Shown here one piece after another: positions 19,086 through 27,368 of a stretch of 64,000 nucleotides of DNA. The stretch covers positions 496,001 through 560,000 of the forward strand of contig JAMXHR010000010.1 of the NCBI GenBank assembly GCA_023955635.1, written 5' to 3'. The notes under the pieces were generated by a model. That model saw nothing but the letters and a program-made list of their open reading frames with translations, had not been told where the DNA came from and did not search any database. This DNA comes from Methanosarcina sp. ERenArc_MAG2. GTDB lineage: Archaea > Halobacteriota > Methanosarcinia > Methanosarcinales > Methanosarcinaceae. Numbering within the stretch: position 1 is the stretch's first letter; every line of letters begins with the position of its first letter. Both the position numbers and the translations under genes were made by a program.

Positions 19086-19580
19086 CTACACTAAATGTAC
19101 AGCTAAAAAACAGTACTTTTGGACAGAAATAATGCCTCTTGACTCACTTTTTCTTTTAGGGCATAAATCATTCAATAATTCGAAAACAAAATCAGTAAAC
19201 TGTTGGGGTTCATATTTACTAAGAAGGCCATAAATTTCCTTTTCAGTGGGTATTGAACTGATTTTTAAAAAGGTTCTCAAGCTTTCCTTTTCTTTCAATT
19301 TCCTAACAGCATAGGAGATCTCACAGGAAAAAAACATGCTCAAAAGTACGATTTTAAGAGCAGGAACTGATTTTGAGAGGGGTAGGATGTTCCTCTTCGT
19401 AAGTATTTGTCTGCAAGATCTAAAACCAAAAACATTTAATATTTCGGATAACAATTTCCATTTGAAATCTTCGTTTACTGGAATAAGCGGAGCTTTCCCA
19501 AAATCACCGTGTACCATTTTATCGGACGAGAAAGGCGTTGCCAGGTTCCTGACACTTGCTTTCGTTCCAACAGTTGCCAT
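19086..19580 (-). pseudogene. Transposase N-terminal fragment (IS4-like)
   Basis: The protein has the look of the N-terminal region of an archaeal IS4-type transposase: NVFGFRSCRQILTKRN, SVPALKIVLLSMFFSCEISY, then LKEKESLRTFLKISSIPTEK and LLSKYEPQQFTDFVFELLND. After KRKSESRG the sequence degenerates and stops, and the DDE catalytic domain is absent. The first 30 residues may not be native. It is a dead remnant; the exact IS family is not certain. Confidence 0.6.
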
Positions 19581-20580
19581 GTCCGCGAATCTCAGTGATT
19601 GTTCCTGCTTGTTGCCCTTGTATTAACTGAGAAAAGGTTGAGTTTGGTAGGGAATAAGGGGGTCCGGAATGAAAATAAAACTAAAAAACGTAAGGACACA
19701 AGTAAAACTAAATAGGGTCCTCTTAAACTCACCATCAAACTGAAGAGTAGTTTTCTTTTTTCCACGAATTAAGGCAATTAATGATTTTCCCAGGAAAAGT
19801 ACATCTTATTTTTTACTTAAATTCCAATTAAAGTCATATAATATCGTAAATTTTATTGAGGAGGGCTTGCAACCCTCCTCTGGTGATAAAATATTATTGA
19901 TCTTGAAGCCCTCTGGAATATAACAGTGAAAGATGTTTCATCCTTAAAGTCGTTAATCGCTAAAATTTAGAAAGAAAAGTAATCCACGTTTCCGGACTTT
20001 GCTTCAGTTTCTCACATATTTCCTTAAATAACGCACTGCTTGAAGACAGCAAACTTAAAGACGGTATCATGGTTACCATAGATCTGAAAATTTCTATCTG
20101 AACATCCGGGACGTTTTGCACTAAATTTATTTAATGTCAGGTCTGATGATATTTCTTTAACATAGGACAAAACCTGTAACTTTATATATCATGAAGTACA
20201 CTAGAAAGATGGGCATCTGGGAAGGTCACCAAAGACCTTTTTAACTATTTTTTATAACCCCCCATACCCCCCAACTCCCCAATAACCGGATGCCCACTCC
20301 ATATTAACATTATTCATAATATCTTTTCTAAGCTGATTTTCGCTTCTCTATTTTTGCTTCGGGATTAAACAAAATCGGAGATTCTCCGGGAGTTTCAATT
20401 CAAATGCAACAGCCTGAGGCCTGTTTCGCTTAGCTCAAGAGGATTAATTTTAGGCGACTTTTAATGACTTAATTTTTATTTCAAACACAGCCAGTTCTAA
20501 CAAATTCCTGAAAATCTTTATTATGGCCAAGAATAGCTGTAGTAAATCGTAAAAAAGCCTTCCAATTTATTTAATCACAC
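19581..20580. other. 1-kb intergenic with one hairpin
   Basis: No gene recognised on either strand. A strong hairpin GAGGAGGG-CTTGCAA-CCCTCCTC lies at about 19858-19880. A segment at about 20370-20455 (GGAGTTTCAATTCAAATGCAACAGC ... CTCAAGAGGATTAATTTT in outline) is a diverged copy of 21545-21648. Repeats of the same ancestry therefore flank the zinc-ribbon gene. Confidence 0.5.
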
Positions 20581-21309
20581 TTAACTTTTTATTAGTCTGA
20601 TTTCATGATAACCGCAGTGTCTGCATTTAAAATACCTTATTTTCTTTCTGGCAGCATAATTTAATACATCAACATTCCTGTATTCTTCTATTGCATGCTC
20701 TTTCCCGCATTCTTCACAGGTATCTTCTTTTAAATTGTGTTGTTTTTCTTCGTAATGATGACCTGTGGGTTGAGGTTCAACTTTTATATATTCATATCCG
20801 CATTTTTTACAACGCCAGTGTTTTGTTAAAGTTTTTATATAAGCGTCAGTTTTGCTTTCCTCTTTAATTAAAGGAGCCTGAAACTCCTCAAATACAAAAT
20901 ATTTCCCACATTTTTCGCAGTACGAATCCCTATAATAATTCATTGAGACCTTATAAAAACCAAACATATAAAGAAAAGCAATTTCTGAAACAACTGTTAA
21001 AAACCTTCCTGCGTTTACAAGATTATCGGATTTTCCAGGGAAATAAGTTGGGAAAAGTGTAAAAAATAGGAATAATAGTATTGAAATAACAAGGAGTTTT
21101 GAGAATAATCCGAGTCTTTTTTGAATTTTCTCTGCTCCAAGTTTGTTGACCAGATTAATAACCTCTTCTTTACTCTCAGGACTGTATTTGAGCTTTAGCT
21201 GTTGGGTCATTTCCACAGTGTTATTCTCAGGATCTATTCTGTAACAGATACCTTTATGGAGAGCCTGATACGAACCTGATGGAAATCTTATACGCTCATC
21301 TTTTGCCAT
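20581..21309 (-). CDS. Zinc-ribbon membrane protein, unknown function
   Basis: 242 residues. A cytosolic N-terminus (about 1-65) is followed by two membrane helices (about 68-88, LGLFSKLLVISILLFLFFTL; about 102-122, FLTVVSEIAFLYMFGFY). The C-terminal half carries paired CxxC sites: CEKCGK with CKKCGY (about 136-173) and CEECGK with CRHCGY (about 198-235). These should bind two zinc ions as rubredoxin-like ribbons. No catalytic motif is visible. It is a single-gene unit bracketed by related G/C-rich repeats. The start Met gives MAKDERIRFPSGSYQ. Confidence 0.75.
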   Translation of the reverse strand: MAKDERIRFPSGSYQALHKGICYRIDPENNTVEMTQQLKLKYSPESKEEVINLVNKLGAEKIQKRLGLFSKLLVISILLFLFFTLFPTYFPGKSDNLVNAGRFLTVVSEIAFLYMFGFYKVSMNYYRDSYCEKCGKYFVFEEFQAPLIKEESKTDAYIKTLTKHWRCKKCGYEYIKVEPQPTGHHYEEKQHNLKEDTCEECGKEHAIEEYRNVDVLNYAARKKIRYFKCRHCGYHEIRLIKS

Positions 21310-21392
21310 GCATCAGCGGCCTTTTTCTGGTTAAATTAGCTGTTATTCGTGATTATTTTATATATCTTAACGCATGATAAATGTTTTTCCTA

Positions 21393-21518
21393 CCCGAGTT
21401 CAGCTTCCCGAGTTTAGCTTCCCGAGTTTAGCTTCCCGAGTTTAGCTTCCCGAGTTTAGCTTCCCGAGTTTAGCTTCCCGAGTTTAGCTTCCCGAGTTTA
21501 GCTTCCCGAGTTCCGCTT
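21393..21518 (+). repeat. Nine tandem 14-bp repeats
   Basis: Unit CCCGAGTTTAGCTT, nine copies in exact register. The first (CCCGAGTTCAGCTT) and last (CCCGAGTTCCGCTT) differ slightly. A further CCCGAGTTCCGCTTCGGGAGCACGGAGTCCTTCTC-type segment follows at 21588-21630. It lies about 80 bp upstream of the zinc-ribbon gene start. It is not a CRISPR because there are no spacers. Confidence 0.93.
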
Positions 21519-21923
21519 CAGGAGCACAGGAAATCGGAAATTTTCTGGGAGTTGCGATGTAATCGCAACAGCACGGAGTCCTTCTCGCCCGAGTTCCGCT
21601 TCGGGAGCACGGAGTCCTTCTCGCTGCGCTCGAGAGGACTAATTTATGGAATGAAAAACATTGTTTTTTGCTTGCTCAAGCGGACTAATACTTTTACTTT
21701 TACGTTTTTAAAATATCTTAGACTGGGAATATACTTTTTCTTAATCCGGAGCTTTTGTAGATTTAGAAGTGGCACTTTGCATGGCAGATCAGTTTTACAC
21801 TTCATCGATCGATTTTCCAAGGGCTGTTTTTTAGATCATCAATAGGATTTTTGCCCTTTGTGGCTGTTTTTGACTTCTAGTGGAAATTTTCAAACATTCC
21901 TGGTTTCAGAAGCTATTAGTATA
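21519..21923. other. Intergenic, degenerate repeat segment
   Basis: No gene. It starts with G/C-rich sequence containing GGAGTTGCGATGTAATCGCAACAGC (an inverted repeat GTTGCGAT/ATCGCAAC) and CTCGAGAGGACTAATTTA. This parallels the 20370-20455 segment on the other side of the zinc-ribbon gene. Confidence 0.5.
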
Positions 21924-22038
21924 GAATTTACGCACTTGAGATTCAAAATCAAGCACAATAAACGTTGTAGTTAAATATGAGTTTTAGACGGTTAAAGGTT
22001 TAAGGCTATCGATTTCTCATTTCAACCGCGTAAGTCCT
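21924..22038 (+). mobile_element. MITE family B, solo copy
   Basis: About 115 bp with ends AATTTACGCACTTGAGAT and, inverted, GGACTTACGCGGTTGAAAT. TATAG flanks both sides (left ...TATAG|AATTT, right ...GTCC|TATAG). The ends match those of the IS701/IS4-like element at 24034-25170, so it is probably a deletion derivative of that element. Confidence 0.72.
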
Positions 22039-22109
22039 ATAGTAAATAGGCTATTATCTCTGCCGTAAATTATGTTAAAAAGTGTTCTCATTGAAAGGGC
22101 TTGCTTCCA

Positions 22110-22268
22110 TTTGTATAGATTGATTTATATAATTTGGCTATATAGTGTATGTATTGAAAATAAAGAGACGTATAATCTGTTATTAAAAACCGATTTTTGT
22201 TTTTAATCTAAGGGTCTATACAATCTTATTTTTTAACTATTATCCGCTAAAGCGGAGGTGAAACGAAA
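22110..22268 (+). promoter_or_regulatory. Promoter and conserved leader of micro-zinc gene 1
   Basis: TATA box TTTATATAA at 22124-22132. The segment from AAAGAGACGTATAATC (22162) to the start codon is closely conserved with 23347-23462. It includes a hairpin ATTAAAAAC (22182-22190) / GTTTTTAAT (22199-22207) and CTATACAATCTTATTTT. The distance from TATA to AGAGACG is 40 bp here and 41 bp in the second copy. The predicted 5' UTR is about 110 nt, long for an archaeal small gene. The RBS GGAGGTG is 8 nt before ATG. Confidence 0.7.
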
Positions 22269-22445
22269 ATGGCTTTTAATGACAGAAATTCCAGAGGAAA
22301 TTCCGGAGGTTTCCGCGGTAACAGTGGACCAAGGGAAATGACAAAAGTGACATGTTCTGACTGCGGCGTTGAGACCGAAGTACCGTTCAAACCCACCGAA
22401 GGCAGGCCAGTATACTGTAGGGAATGTTTTCCTAAACACAGATAA
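22269..22445 (+). CDS. CxxC-x17-CxxC micro-zinc protein 1
   Basis: 58-residue protein (MAFNDRNSRGNSGGFRGN...). A basic, Arg/Gly/Asn-rich N-terminus precedes one zinc site CSDC-x17-CREC, exactly the spacing of the CxxC-x17-CxxC family found in Methanosarcina and other methanogens. It probably binds nucleic acid or acts as a small regulator; function is not established. ATG 22269 is supported by GGAGG upstream. A second copy with the same start sequence and leader lies at 23463-23657, with aIF-1A between them. Confidence 0.88.
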   Translation: MAFNDRNSRGNSGGFRGNSGPREMTKVTCSDCGVETEVPFKPTEGRPVYCRECFPKHR

Positions 22446-22556
22446 TTCCGATGATAATCTACATTAGATGTTAATTTTGTAATTAAGTTTACATTAACAT
22501 CTGATTCATTTTTTTGTTTTTTGGTTCATTCTCTTTGTTTCTTTACTTATTTCCAC

Positions 22557-22728
22557 CTAGTGTCGCGTCAATCCTCAAAGATTCAAAGATTCTGAATAGT
22601 TGCAATTGATTTTATACGACATTTTGCTGTTGACGGAACACTAGTGTCGCGTCAATCCTCAAAGATTCAAAGATTCTGAATAGTTACAATTGATTTTATA
22701 CAACATCTTGCCGTTGACGGAACACTAG
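22557..22728. mobile_element. Two tandem MITEs family E (IS630-type ends)
   Basis: Two 88-bp units (22557-22644 and 22641-22728) share one CTAG. Each begins CTAGTGTCGCGTCAATCC and ends TTGACGGAACACTAG. They differ at only a few bases. The CTAGTGTCG tip matches the ends of the IS630 copies in this window and the target is TA. A third unit is at 30447-30534. Confidence 0.88.
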
Positions 22729-22886
22729 TACAGCAGGAAAAAGTAAAAACAAATCGGCATCGAGAATGAGAACCGGTATGAATTATTCAATATTGGACTT
22801 GTAAAAAATAAATCAAATTCCATTAAGGAGGAATTAATCCGGCTAACTATAGAAGCACTATTAGAAAAAGAAAATTAGGATCCACC
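22729..22886. other. Short region before aIF-1A with gene remnant
   Basis: A frame ending at TAG 22876-22878 ([20 protein letters not shown], then [12 protein letters not shown]) looks like the C-terminus of an unrelated gene cut off by the MITE pair. A strong AAGGAGG at 22824-22830 lies inside it. Another frame upstream of the aIF-1A ATG is open back to about 22827 ([15 protein letters not shown]), resembling a basic aIF-1A N-terminus but lacking ATG/GTG/TTG. Confidence 0.4.
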
Positions 22887-23195
22887 ATGTCGGGAGGTTC
22901 AGGAGATGGCTCCCAAGAAATAACAAGGGTGCGAACTCCCCGTAAAGACAGAAATGAGGTTCTGGCAACGGTTGCATGTTTACTCGGCTCGAAAAGGGTA
23001 ACACTTCAGTGTATGGACGGAGTTATCCGCATGGGACGGATTCCCGGTTCCAAGAAAAAGAGAATGTGGATCCGCGAAGGTGACGTTGTCATAGCCAATC
23101 CCTGGGAAGTCCAGGACTCCAAAGCCGAAGTAAACTGGAAATACACAAGGCCTCAGGTTGAATGGCTTGAGCGTAAAGGTTACCTTAATTACTGA
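22887..23195 (+). CDS. eif1A: Translation initiation factor aIF-1A
   Basis: Archaeal homologue of eIF1A/IF1, which occupies the A site of the small ribosomal subunit during initiation. 102 residues from ATG 22887, with a single OB fold: [58 protein letters not shown]. The length fits the family. The start lacks a well-placed RBS; an upstream in-frame basic extension without a canonical start codon is noted separately. Its location between two paralogous micro-zinc genes is notable. It is intact, unlike many neighbours. Confidence 0.95.
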   Translation: MSGGSGDGSQEITRVRTPRKDRNEVLATVACLLGSKRVTLQCMDGVIRMGRIPGSKKKRMWIREGDVVIANPWEVQDSKAEVNWKYTRPQVEWLERKGYLNY

Positions 23196-23305
23196 TTTCA
23201 GAAGCTCATAAAACAGGTTTTTATCTACTCTAAAATACTCTACTCTAAAATACATGTCTAAAAATTGTTATCTCATTCGAGAGAGCATCTTCATTTTCAT
23301 AGATG

Positions 23306-23462
23306 CATTTATATATTATGGATGCAATGTATATGTGTTGATAAATAAAGAGACGTATAATCATCTGTTATTAAAAACCAATTTTTGTTTTTAATCAAAG
23401 AGTTCTATACAATCTTATTTTAAAACAATTTACTAACAACTAAAACCAAAGGTGAAACAAAT
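23306..23462 (+). promoter_or_regulatory. Promoter and conserved leader of micro-zinc gene 2
   Basis: TATA box TTTATATATT (23308-23317). The leader from AAAGAGACGTATAATC (23347) matches that of gene 1, including the ATTAAAAACC ... GTTTTTAAT hairpin and TTCTATACAATCTTATTTT. It diverges only in the last 40 nt before AAAGGTGAAACAAAT-ATG. The conservation exceeds what a promoter alone needs and suggests an RNA-level element. Confidence 0.7.
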
Positions 23463-23657
23463 ATGGCTTTTAATGACAGAAACTTCAGAGGAAATTCTAA
23501 TTCCAATTTCGGCGCTCCCAGAGAAATGCACAAGACAACCTGTTCAGACTGTAAAGCTGAGACAGAAGTGCCTTTTAAACCTGACCCCGAAAGACCGGTT
23601 TACTGCAGGGATTGTCTCCCTAATCACAGAACACCCAGAGAAAACAACAGATACTAA
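23463..23657 (+). CDS. CxxC-x17-CxxC micro-zinc protein 2
   Basis: 64 residues, MAFNDRNFRGNSNSNF..., zinc site CSDC-x17-CRDC, then a polar tail NHRTPRENNRY absent from copy 1. It is a clear paralogue of 22269-22445 with the same leader, so both genes probably respond to the same signal. The alternative frame starting at 23452 is a shadow. Confidence 0.9.
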   Translation: MAFNDRNFRGNSNSNFGAPREMHKTTCSDCKAETEVPFKPDPERPVYCRDCLPNHRTPRENNRY

Positions 23658-24033
23658 GTGTAATTTGTGTAATTGAGTTTACATCAACACTTATTTCTTT
23701 TCCACTTTTTTAATACACTATAAGCCCGAATATACTTTTTTCTTAACTTATTAGTTGCAGTTTGTGAAAGAGAACTTTCCAGGACTGATCAGTTTTGCTC
23801 TTTATCGATAAGTTTTCAAGGGGATTATTTTTCTAATTAAAATGAAAATTTGTTAATTGAATTCTATTTTTATTGGAACTAGCTGAAACTGGACCGCTGA
23901 ATAAGAAAAGAAAGTTTTTTCGGCCTTTTTCAATTCATTTGAAATATATTTCTCCTACTGACGGTCTGCTTAAATCTTCCCCATATTTTTTTGAAAATAA
24001 AAGAGAACTTTAAAACCCTTGATTTTTACAGAT
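23658..24033. other. Intergenic, no gene seen
   Basis: A/T-rich; a TAATACACTATAAGCCCGAATATAC stretch and further sequence up to about 23850 resembles 21700-21860 downstream of the 14-bp array (GCAGTTTGTG..., GATCAGTTTT...CATCGAT...GTTTTC). This is probably another duplicated non-coding segment. No coding signal. Confidence 0.45.
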
Positions 24034-25170
24034 AGGACTTACGCATTTGAAATGCCGAAAAAGTAATATCATTTAAAATATACTAATATCTCCATAGTTC
24101 CCCAAAAACGTACGGAGTTATGGATATAAACCCACCTAAGTGTATTGACATTGATTTCATTAATTTTCTCATTGCGGCATCTAACGTTTTCAGCTGTACT
24201 GAAGCTGCTAGATGTTATCCAATCGTAGCTAATGCTCCTTCTCACGATGCTTTCACTCGTTGCCTTCAAAGGCAACCTCCAGACACAGAAGCATTATGGG
24301 AAGAAGTAAAAAGTCATGTTAAGCCTGAAGAAGGCTTTCTAATTATTGACGATTCAACATTAGATAAACCATACGCAAAAGAAATGGCTTTTGTTCGTCG
24401 TATGTGGAGTGGAAAACATCATCGTGCTGTAAAGGGGATAGGTTTGGTCACCTTAGTTTGGACAGACGGTACAACTGTTATACCTATCGATTTTCGAATT
24501 TATAACATTGATGAAGACGACAAAACAAAGAATGACCATTTCCGCGATATGCTTGACAAAGCCGAAGAACGTGGTTTTAATCCCGAATTTGTTTTGTTTG
24601 ATACATGGTACGCAAGTGTGAAAAACCTTAAAGCAATAAAGAAGAAAGAATGGCATTTCCTTACAAGGTTAAAGAAAAATCGTTTGGTAAATCCTGATAA
24701 GAAGGGAAATGTGCCACTTGAAACAGTAGAGATTCCTCCAAAAGGACTTGTGGTTCATCTCAAAGCATATGGATTTGTAAAGGTGTTTAGGATAGTTTCA
24801 AAAGATGGAGACACGCAACACTGGGTTACAGATGTACAGGATATGGATGAATCAAAACGTGAAGAGTTGGCAAAGAAGTCATGGAAAATTGAGGAATACC
24901 ACAGAGGAATAAAGCAGTTCTGTGGGGTCGAAAAATGTCAGGCAAGAAAGGAAGAGTCACAAAGAGCACATATAATGTTCTCATTAAGAGCGTTCCTTAG
25001 ACTGGAGTTACAAAGAATCAAAACGGGGATATCCTGGTTCGAAAGTACGATGAAAATTCGGAGAGGGGCAGTGACAGCATATTTAAATAACCCAATATAC
25101 ACATTAAATTAATTCGTATGGATGGGAAGTTGTTAAAAACGATATGTCAAGAGCCAACTGCGTAACTCCT
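24034..25170 (+). mobile_element. Intact IS701/IS4-like element
   Basis: 1137-bp element. Ends AGGACTTACGCATTTG (24034) and, inverted, AGGAGTTACGCAGTTG (ending 25170) flank one transposase gene. The ends are the likely source of MITE family B (21924, 46461) and of the inner unit in MITE family A. Confidence 0.83.
24120..25112 (+). CDS. IS701/IS4-like DDE transposase
   Basis: 330-residue transposase of the IS4/IS701 type. The first catalytic Asp is in FLIIDDSTLDKPYAKEM. The second is in FVLFDTWYASVKNLKAIKKK, following a beta strand as in the IS4 fold. The Glu is in SWKIEEYHRGIKQFCGVEKC, a form of the E-x6-K signature. The N-terminus (CIDIDFINFLIAASNVFSCT) is normal and the C-terminus reaches LNNPIYTLN. 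No frameshift is present, so it could supply transposase in trans to the family B MITEs. Confidence 0.88.
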   Translation: MDINPPKCIDIDFINFLIAASNVFSCTEAARCYPIVANAPSHDAFTRCLQRQPPDTEALWEEVKSHVKPEEGFLIIDDSTLDKPYAKEMAFVRRMWSGKHHRAVKGIGLVTLVWTDGTTVIPIDFRIYNIDEDDKTKNDHFRDMLDKAEERGFNPEFVLFDTWYASVKNLKAIKKKEWHFLTRLKKNRLVNPDKKGNVPLETVEIPPKGLVVHLKAYGFVKVFRIVSKDGDTQHWVTDVQDMDESKREELAKKSWKIEEYHRGIKQFCGVEKCQARKEESQRAHIMFSLRAFLRLELQRIKTGISWFESTMKIRRGAVTAYLNNPIYTLN

Positions 25171-25337
25171 AACAGACTTAGAAGGAGTACTTTGTAGGGT
25201 CAATGTTTTTGACTAAAAACAGGTATCCGTTTAGTCCTATCGACCCTGGTTCTCTATTCCAAAATATTGGTTCAAAAGGATTGAAGGCAGTTTTAAAACG
25301 AGCTCATTAAAAGATTCAAATATCCCTTTTGCAACTG

Positions 25338-25964
25338 TCATTGAATAGAATTAATCAGTTCATTGAAGTATTTCGATTCGTGAGTCTGATAAAGGTTATA
25401 CCATGAATCTAATGTTTGCAACGAGAATACATCCAGTCTTCTCAACATGTGAACAGTGAATTCCAATGAGGCTGTTCCGGAAGCAGTAATCAGATTACCG
25501 TCGGTTACCGCTGGTTCTTGCTTATAATAATTTTCTCCTGCGTAATTTGGACATGTAATTTTAAGAAATCCAAGATCATTGCTTGTATGCCATCTCTTAT
25601 TCAGCATCCCACTTTCAGCAAGTCCGAATGTAGCGCCGCAAATTGCCCCAACAATTACCTCTTTCTGCAAACACTCTTCAGCCTTTTTTAAAATAGGGCT
25701 GTGAATTGGTTCTGTCCATGTATTTCCGCCAGGGAGGATCAGGGCTGCCGCATCTTCAATAGTACATTCGTCATGTTCAATGTCAGGCAGGATTTTTACG
25801 CCGCCCATTGTAATAACAGGGGTTTTGTCTATGCCAACTGTTACTACTTTTAAAGGCGACAGCCCTTTTTTATAAAATCTTCCCGAGTTTAATTCAGCAC
25901 TTAAATATCCAACTTCCCAGTCAGCCATTGTGTCAAATACGTAGAGATATACTGTGCTTTTCAT
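25338..25964 (-). CDS. DJ-1/PfpI family protein
   Basis: 208-residue class I glutamine-amidotransferase-like protein. Features are the N-terminal VYLYVFDTMADWEVGYLSAE, the acid residue of that elbow, ALILPGGNTW, and the nucleophile elbow VGAICGATFGLA with Cys in the usual place. TASGTASLEF follows as in the DJ-1/PfpI group. Relatives act as chaperones, glyoxalases or proteases; the substrate cannot be told. It is a single gene on the minus strand, intact, with start at MKSTVYLYVF. Confidence 0.88.
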   Translation of the reverse strand: MKSTVYLYVFDTMADWEVGYLSAELNSGRFYKKGLSPLKVVTVGIDKTPVITMGGVKILPDIEHDECTIEDAAALILPGGNTWTEPIHSPILKKAEECLQKEVIVGAICGATFGLAESGMLNKRWHTSNDLGFLKITCPNYAGENYYKQEPAVTDGNLITASGTASLEFTVHMLRRLDVFSLQTLDSWYNLYQTHESKYFNELINSIQ

Positions 25965-26029
25965 ATGTGTCCCTGCTTTATTAAAACATTAAAGGTATCT
26001 TATTTCATATTTTGCTTTCCGTTTTGACA

Positions 26030-26474
26030 GAATGCCATTAGCTAATCTGTGCAAATCTTCCCAAACTTTTAATTTCTTTTCAATATATTAAAAAGAAGTC
26101 CCAATAGATTCTGCCACAGCACTTCTTACAGGTGTATCTTCATCGTTGAATAATCTATGCAAATTCTCCCAAACTTGAGATTTATCTTCAAGATCATCAA
26201 AAGCAACTTCGAGAGAACATATTATTCCTCTTCTTACAAAGTGGTTTTTATTATTGATTAATTAATTTATGAAAATCCTTCCATGCCTGTTTTTATCAGG
26301 CATCAGTGAAAATAAGTTACTTAATGAGTACGCCTCAATTACTCCTACGCTTGCTTTTTTATTCTTGGTTAGTTTATACAAACTATCCCAGGCCTTTTGC
26401 TTATAAAGGACATATTGAAAGTTAGTGTCAAATTTTTTATTATTAAGCTGCAATTTTATTAACAGTTTCTTCAC
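26030..26474 (-). pseudogene. HEAT-repeat protein remnant
   Basis: Decayed copy of the PBS-lyase/HEAT-repeat proteins common in Methanosarcina. The N-terminal part (26262-26474) reads KAWDSLYKLTKNKKASVGVI. Beyond its stop, other frames carry VRRGIICSLEVAFDDLEDKS, QVWENLHRLFNDEDTPVRSA and KVWEDLHRLANG, the same roughly 30-residue repeat. Several stops and shifts separate them, so it is not functional. Confidence 0.62.
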
Positions 26475-26507
26475 GTTTTTATAAGTTCAGCTTCCATGAA
26501 TTCCTTA

Positions 26508-26744
26508 GAGCTGTCTTAAAATTCAAACCATTTCTACATTTGTATAGTATGCATTGTTGATTTTAAATTCAGACTGTAAATGTATTATCGGACTTACTCA
26601 TTCGATGTATGAAATCAAATACATTAGGCATCATAGCTAAAATTTACGCTTTAGATATTTCACGGTTTAATGCTATCATTTTTCAGTTCAAATGTATAAG
26701 TCCTGTCCCCTCTGTAGAATCAAATTTTATTTTAAGACACGCTC
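26508..26744 (-). mobile_element. MITE family A, copy 3 (inverted)
   Basis: A 237-bp element, reverse orientation relative to the copies at 2781 and 13791. Ends are GAGCTGTCTTAAAATTC and TTTTATTTTAAGACACGCTC. A perfect TTA duplication flanks it (26505-26507, 26745-26747). The inner unit GGACTTACTCATTC ... TATAAGTCC is still recognisable. Confidence 0.87.
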
Positions 26745-26850
26745 TTAGAAGTTTCGATAATCTTTAAGTCAATTGAGATTTGGCTCTTTTAAATTGAATG
26801 GTCCGGATCCATAATAATTCTCATTAAAACGAATATTTAAGCCTGAAAAG

Positions 26851-27049
26851 GACTCAGTACCAAAATCCAGTGATGAACGTAAAATTAAAAATCACTAGAT
26901 TTTGTAATTGGTTACAATCCTTGTGATTTTACTTCTAGGTTGAAGCCTTTAGATATCGAATGTTAATTTTGATTGGAGGCTGAATTCTTCTTACGAATTC
27001 AGATTTTCAATCAAGAAATGCAAAAATCACTAGATTTTGGACCAGAGTC
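26851..27049 (+). mobile_element. MITE family C, long copy (199 bp)
   Basis: Ends GACTCAGTACCAAAATCC and, inverted, GACTCTGGTCCAAAATCT. The octamer CTGAAAAG lies on both sides (26843-26850, 27050-27057). An extra internal ATCACTAGATTTTG repeat at about 26890 marks where the 64-bp form at 4849 could have arisen by internal deletion. Confidence 0.82.
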
Positions 27050-27368
27050 CTGAAAAGTCTATTATTATTAAATAGAAATATATAATAGACAAGTATGTAT
27101 AAAATATTGAATAATATTATTATTAAGAAAAAACTTTTCTATTGATATTATATACATGCGTATTAGTTTTTAGTTAATACTCAATTAAGTTTGAGTATGA
27201 ATATATTTAGTTAAAAATGTTAATAAATAAAATTAAAAAAGGAAATAAATAAAATAATTTAAAAAAATATTTAGTTTTACATTAAAAGAAACTAGATAGT
27301 CAATTTAAAAACCTATTGAGTAATCAGGCATCCATTTTGATGAATAAAAAATAGTCTGGAGGGTTAAT
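27050..27368. other. Very A/T-rich upstream region
   Basis: About 320 bp with almost no G or C and no gene. It leads into the secreted repeat protein. TATA-like strings are too many to select one. Confidence 0.5.

Noticed and set aside
21393..21518. CRISPR-like array
   Set aside because: The 14-bp units are contiguous without spacers and no cas genes are nearby.
22827..22886. N-terminal extension of aIF-1A ([15 protein letters not shown])
   Set aside because: Attractive as a basic tail, but it has no ATG/GTG/TTG start after the AAGGAGG; kept only as a note unless a close orthologue shows the same extension.
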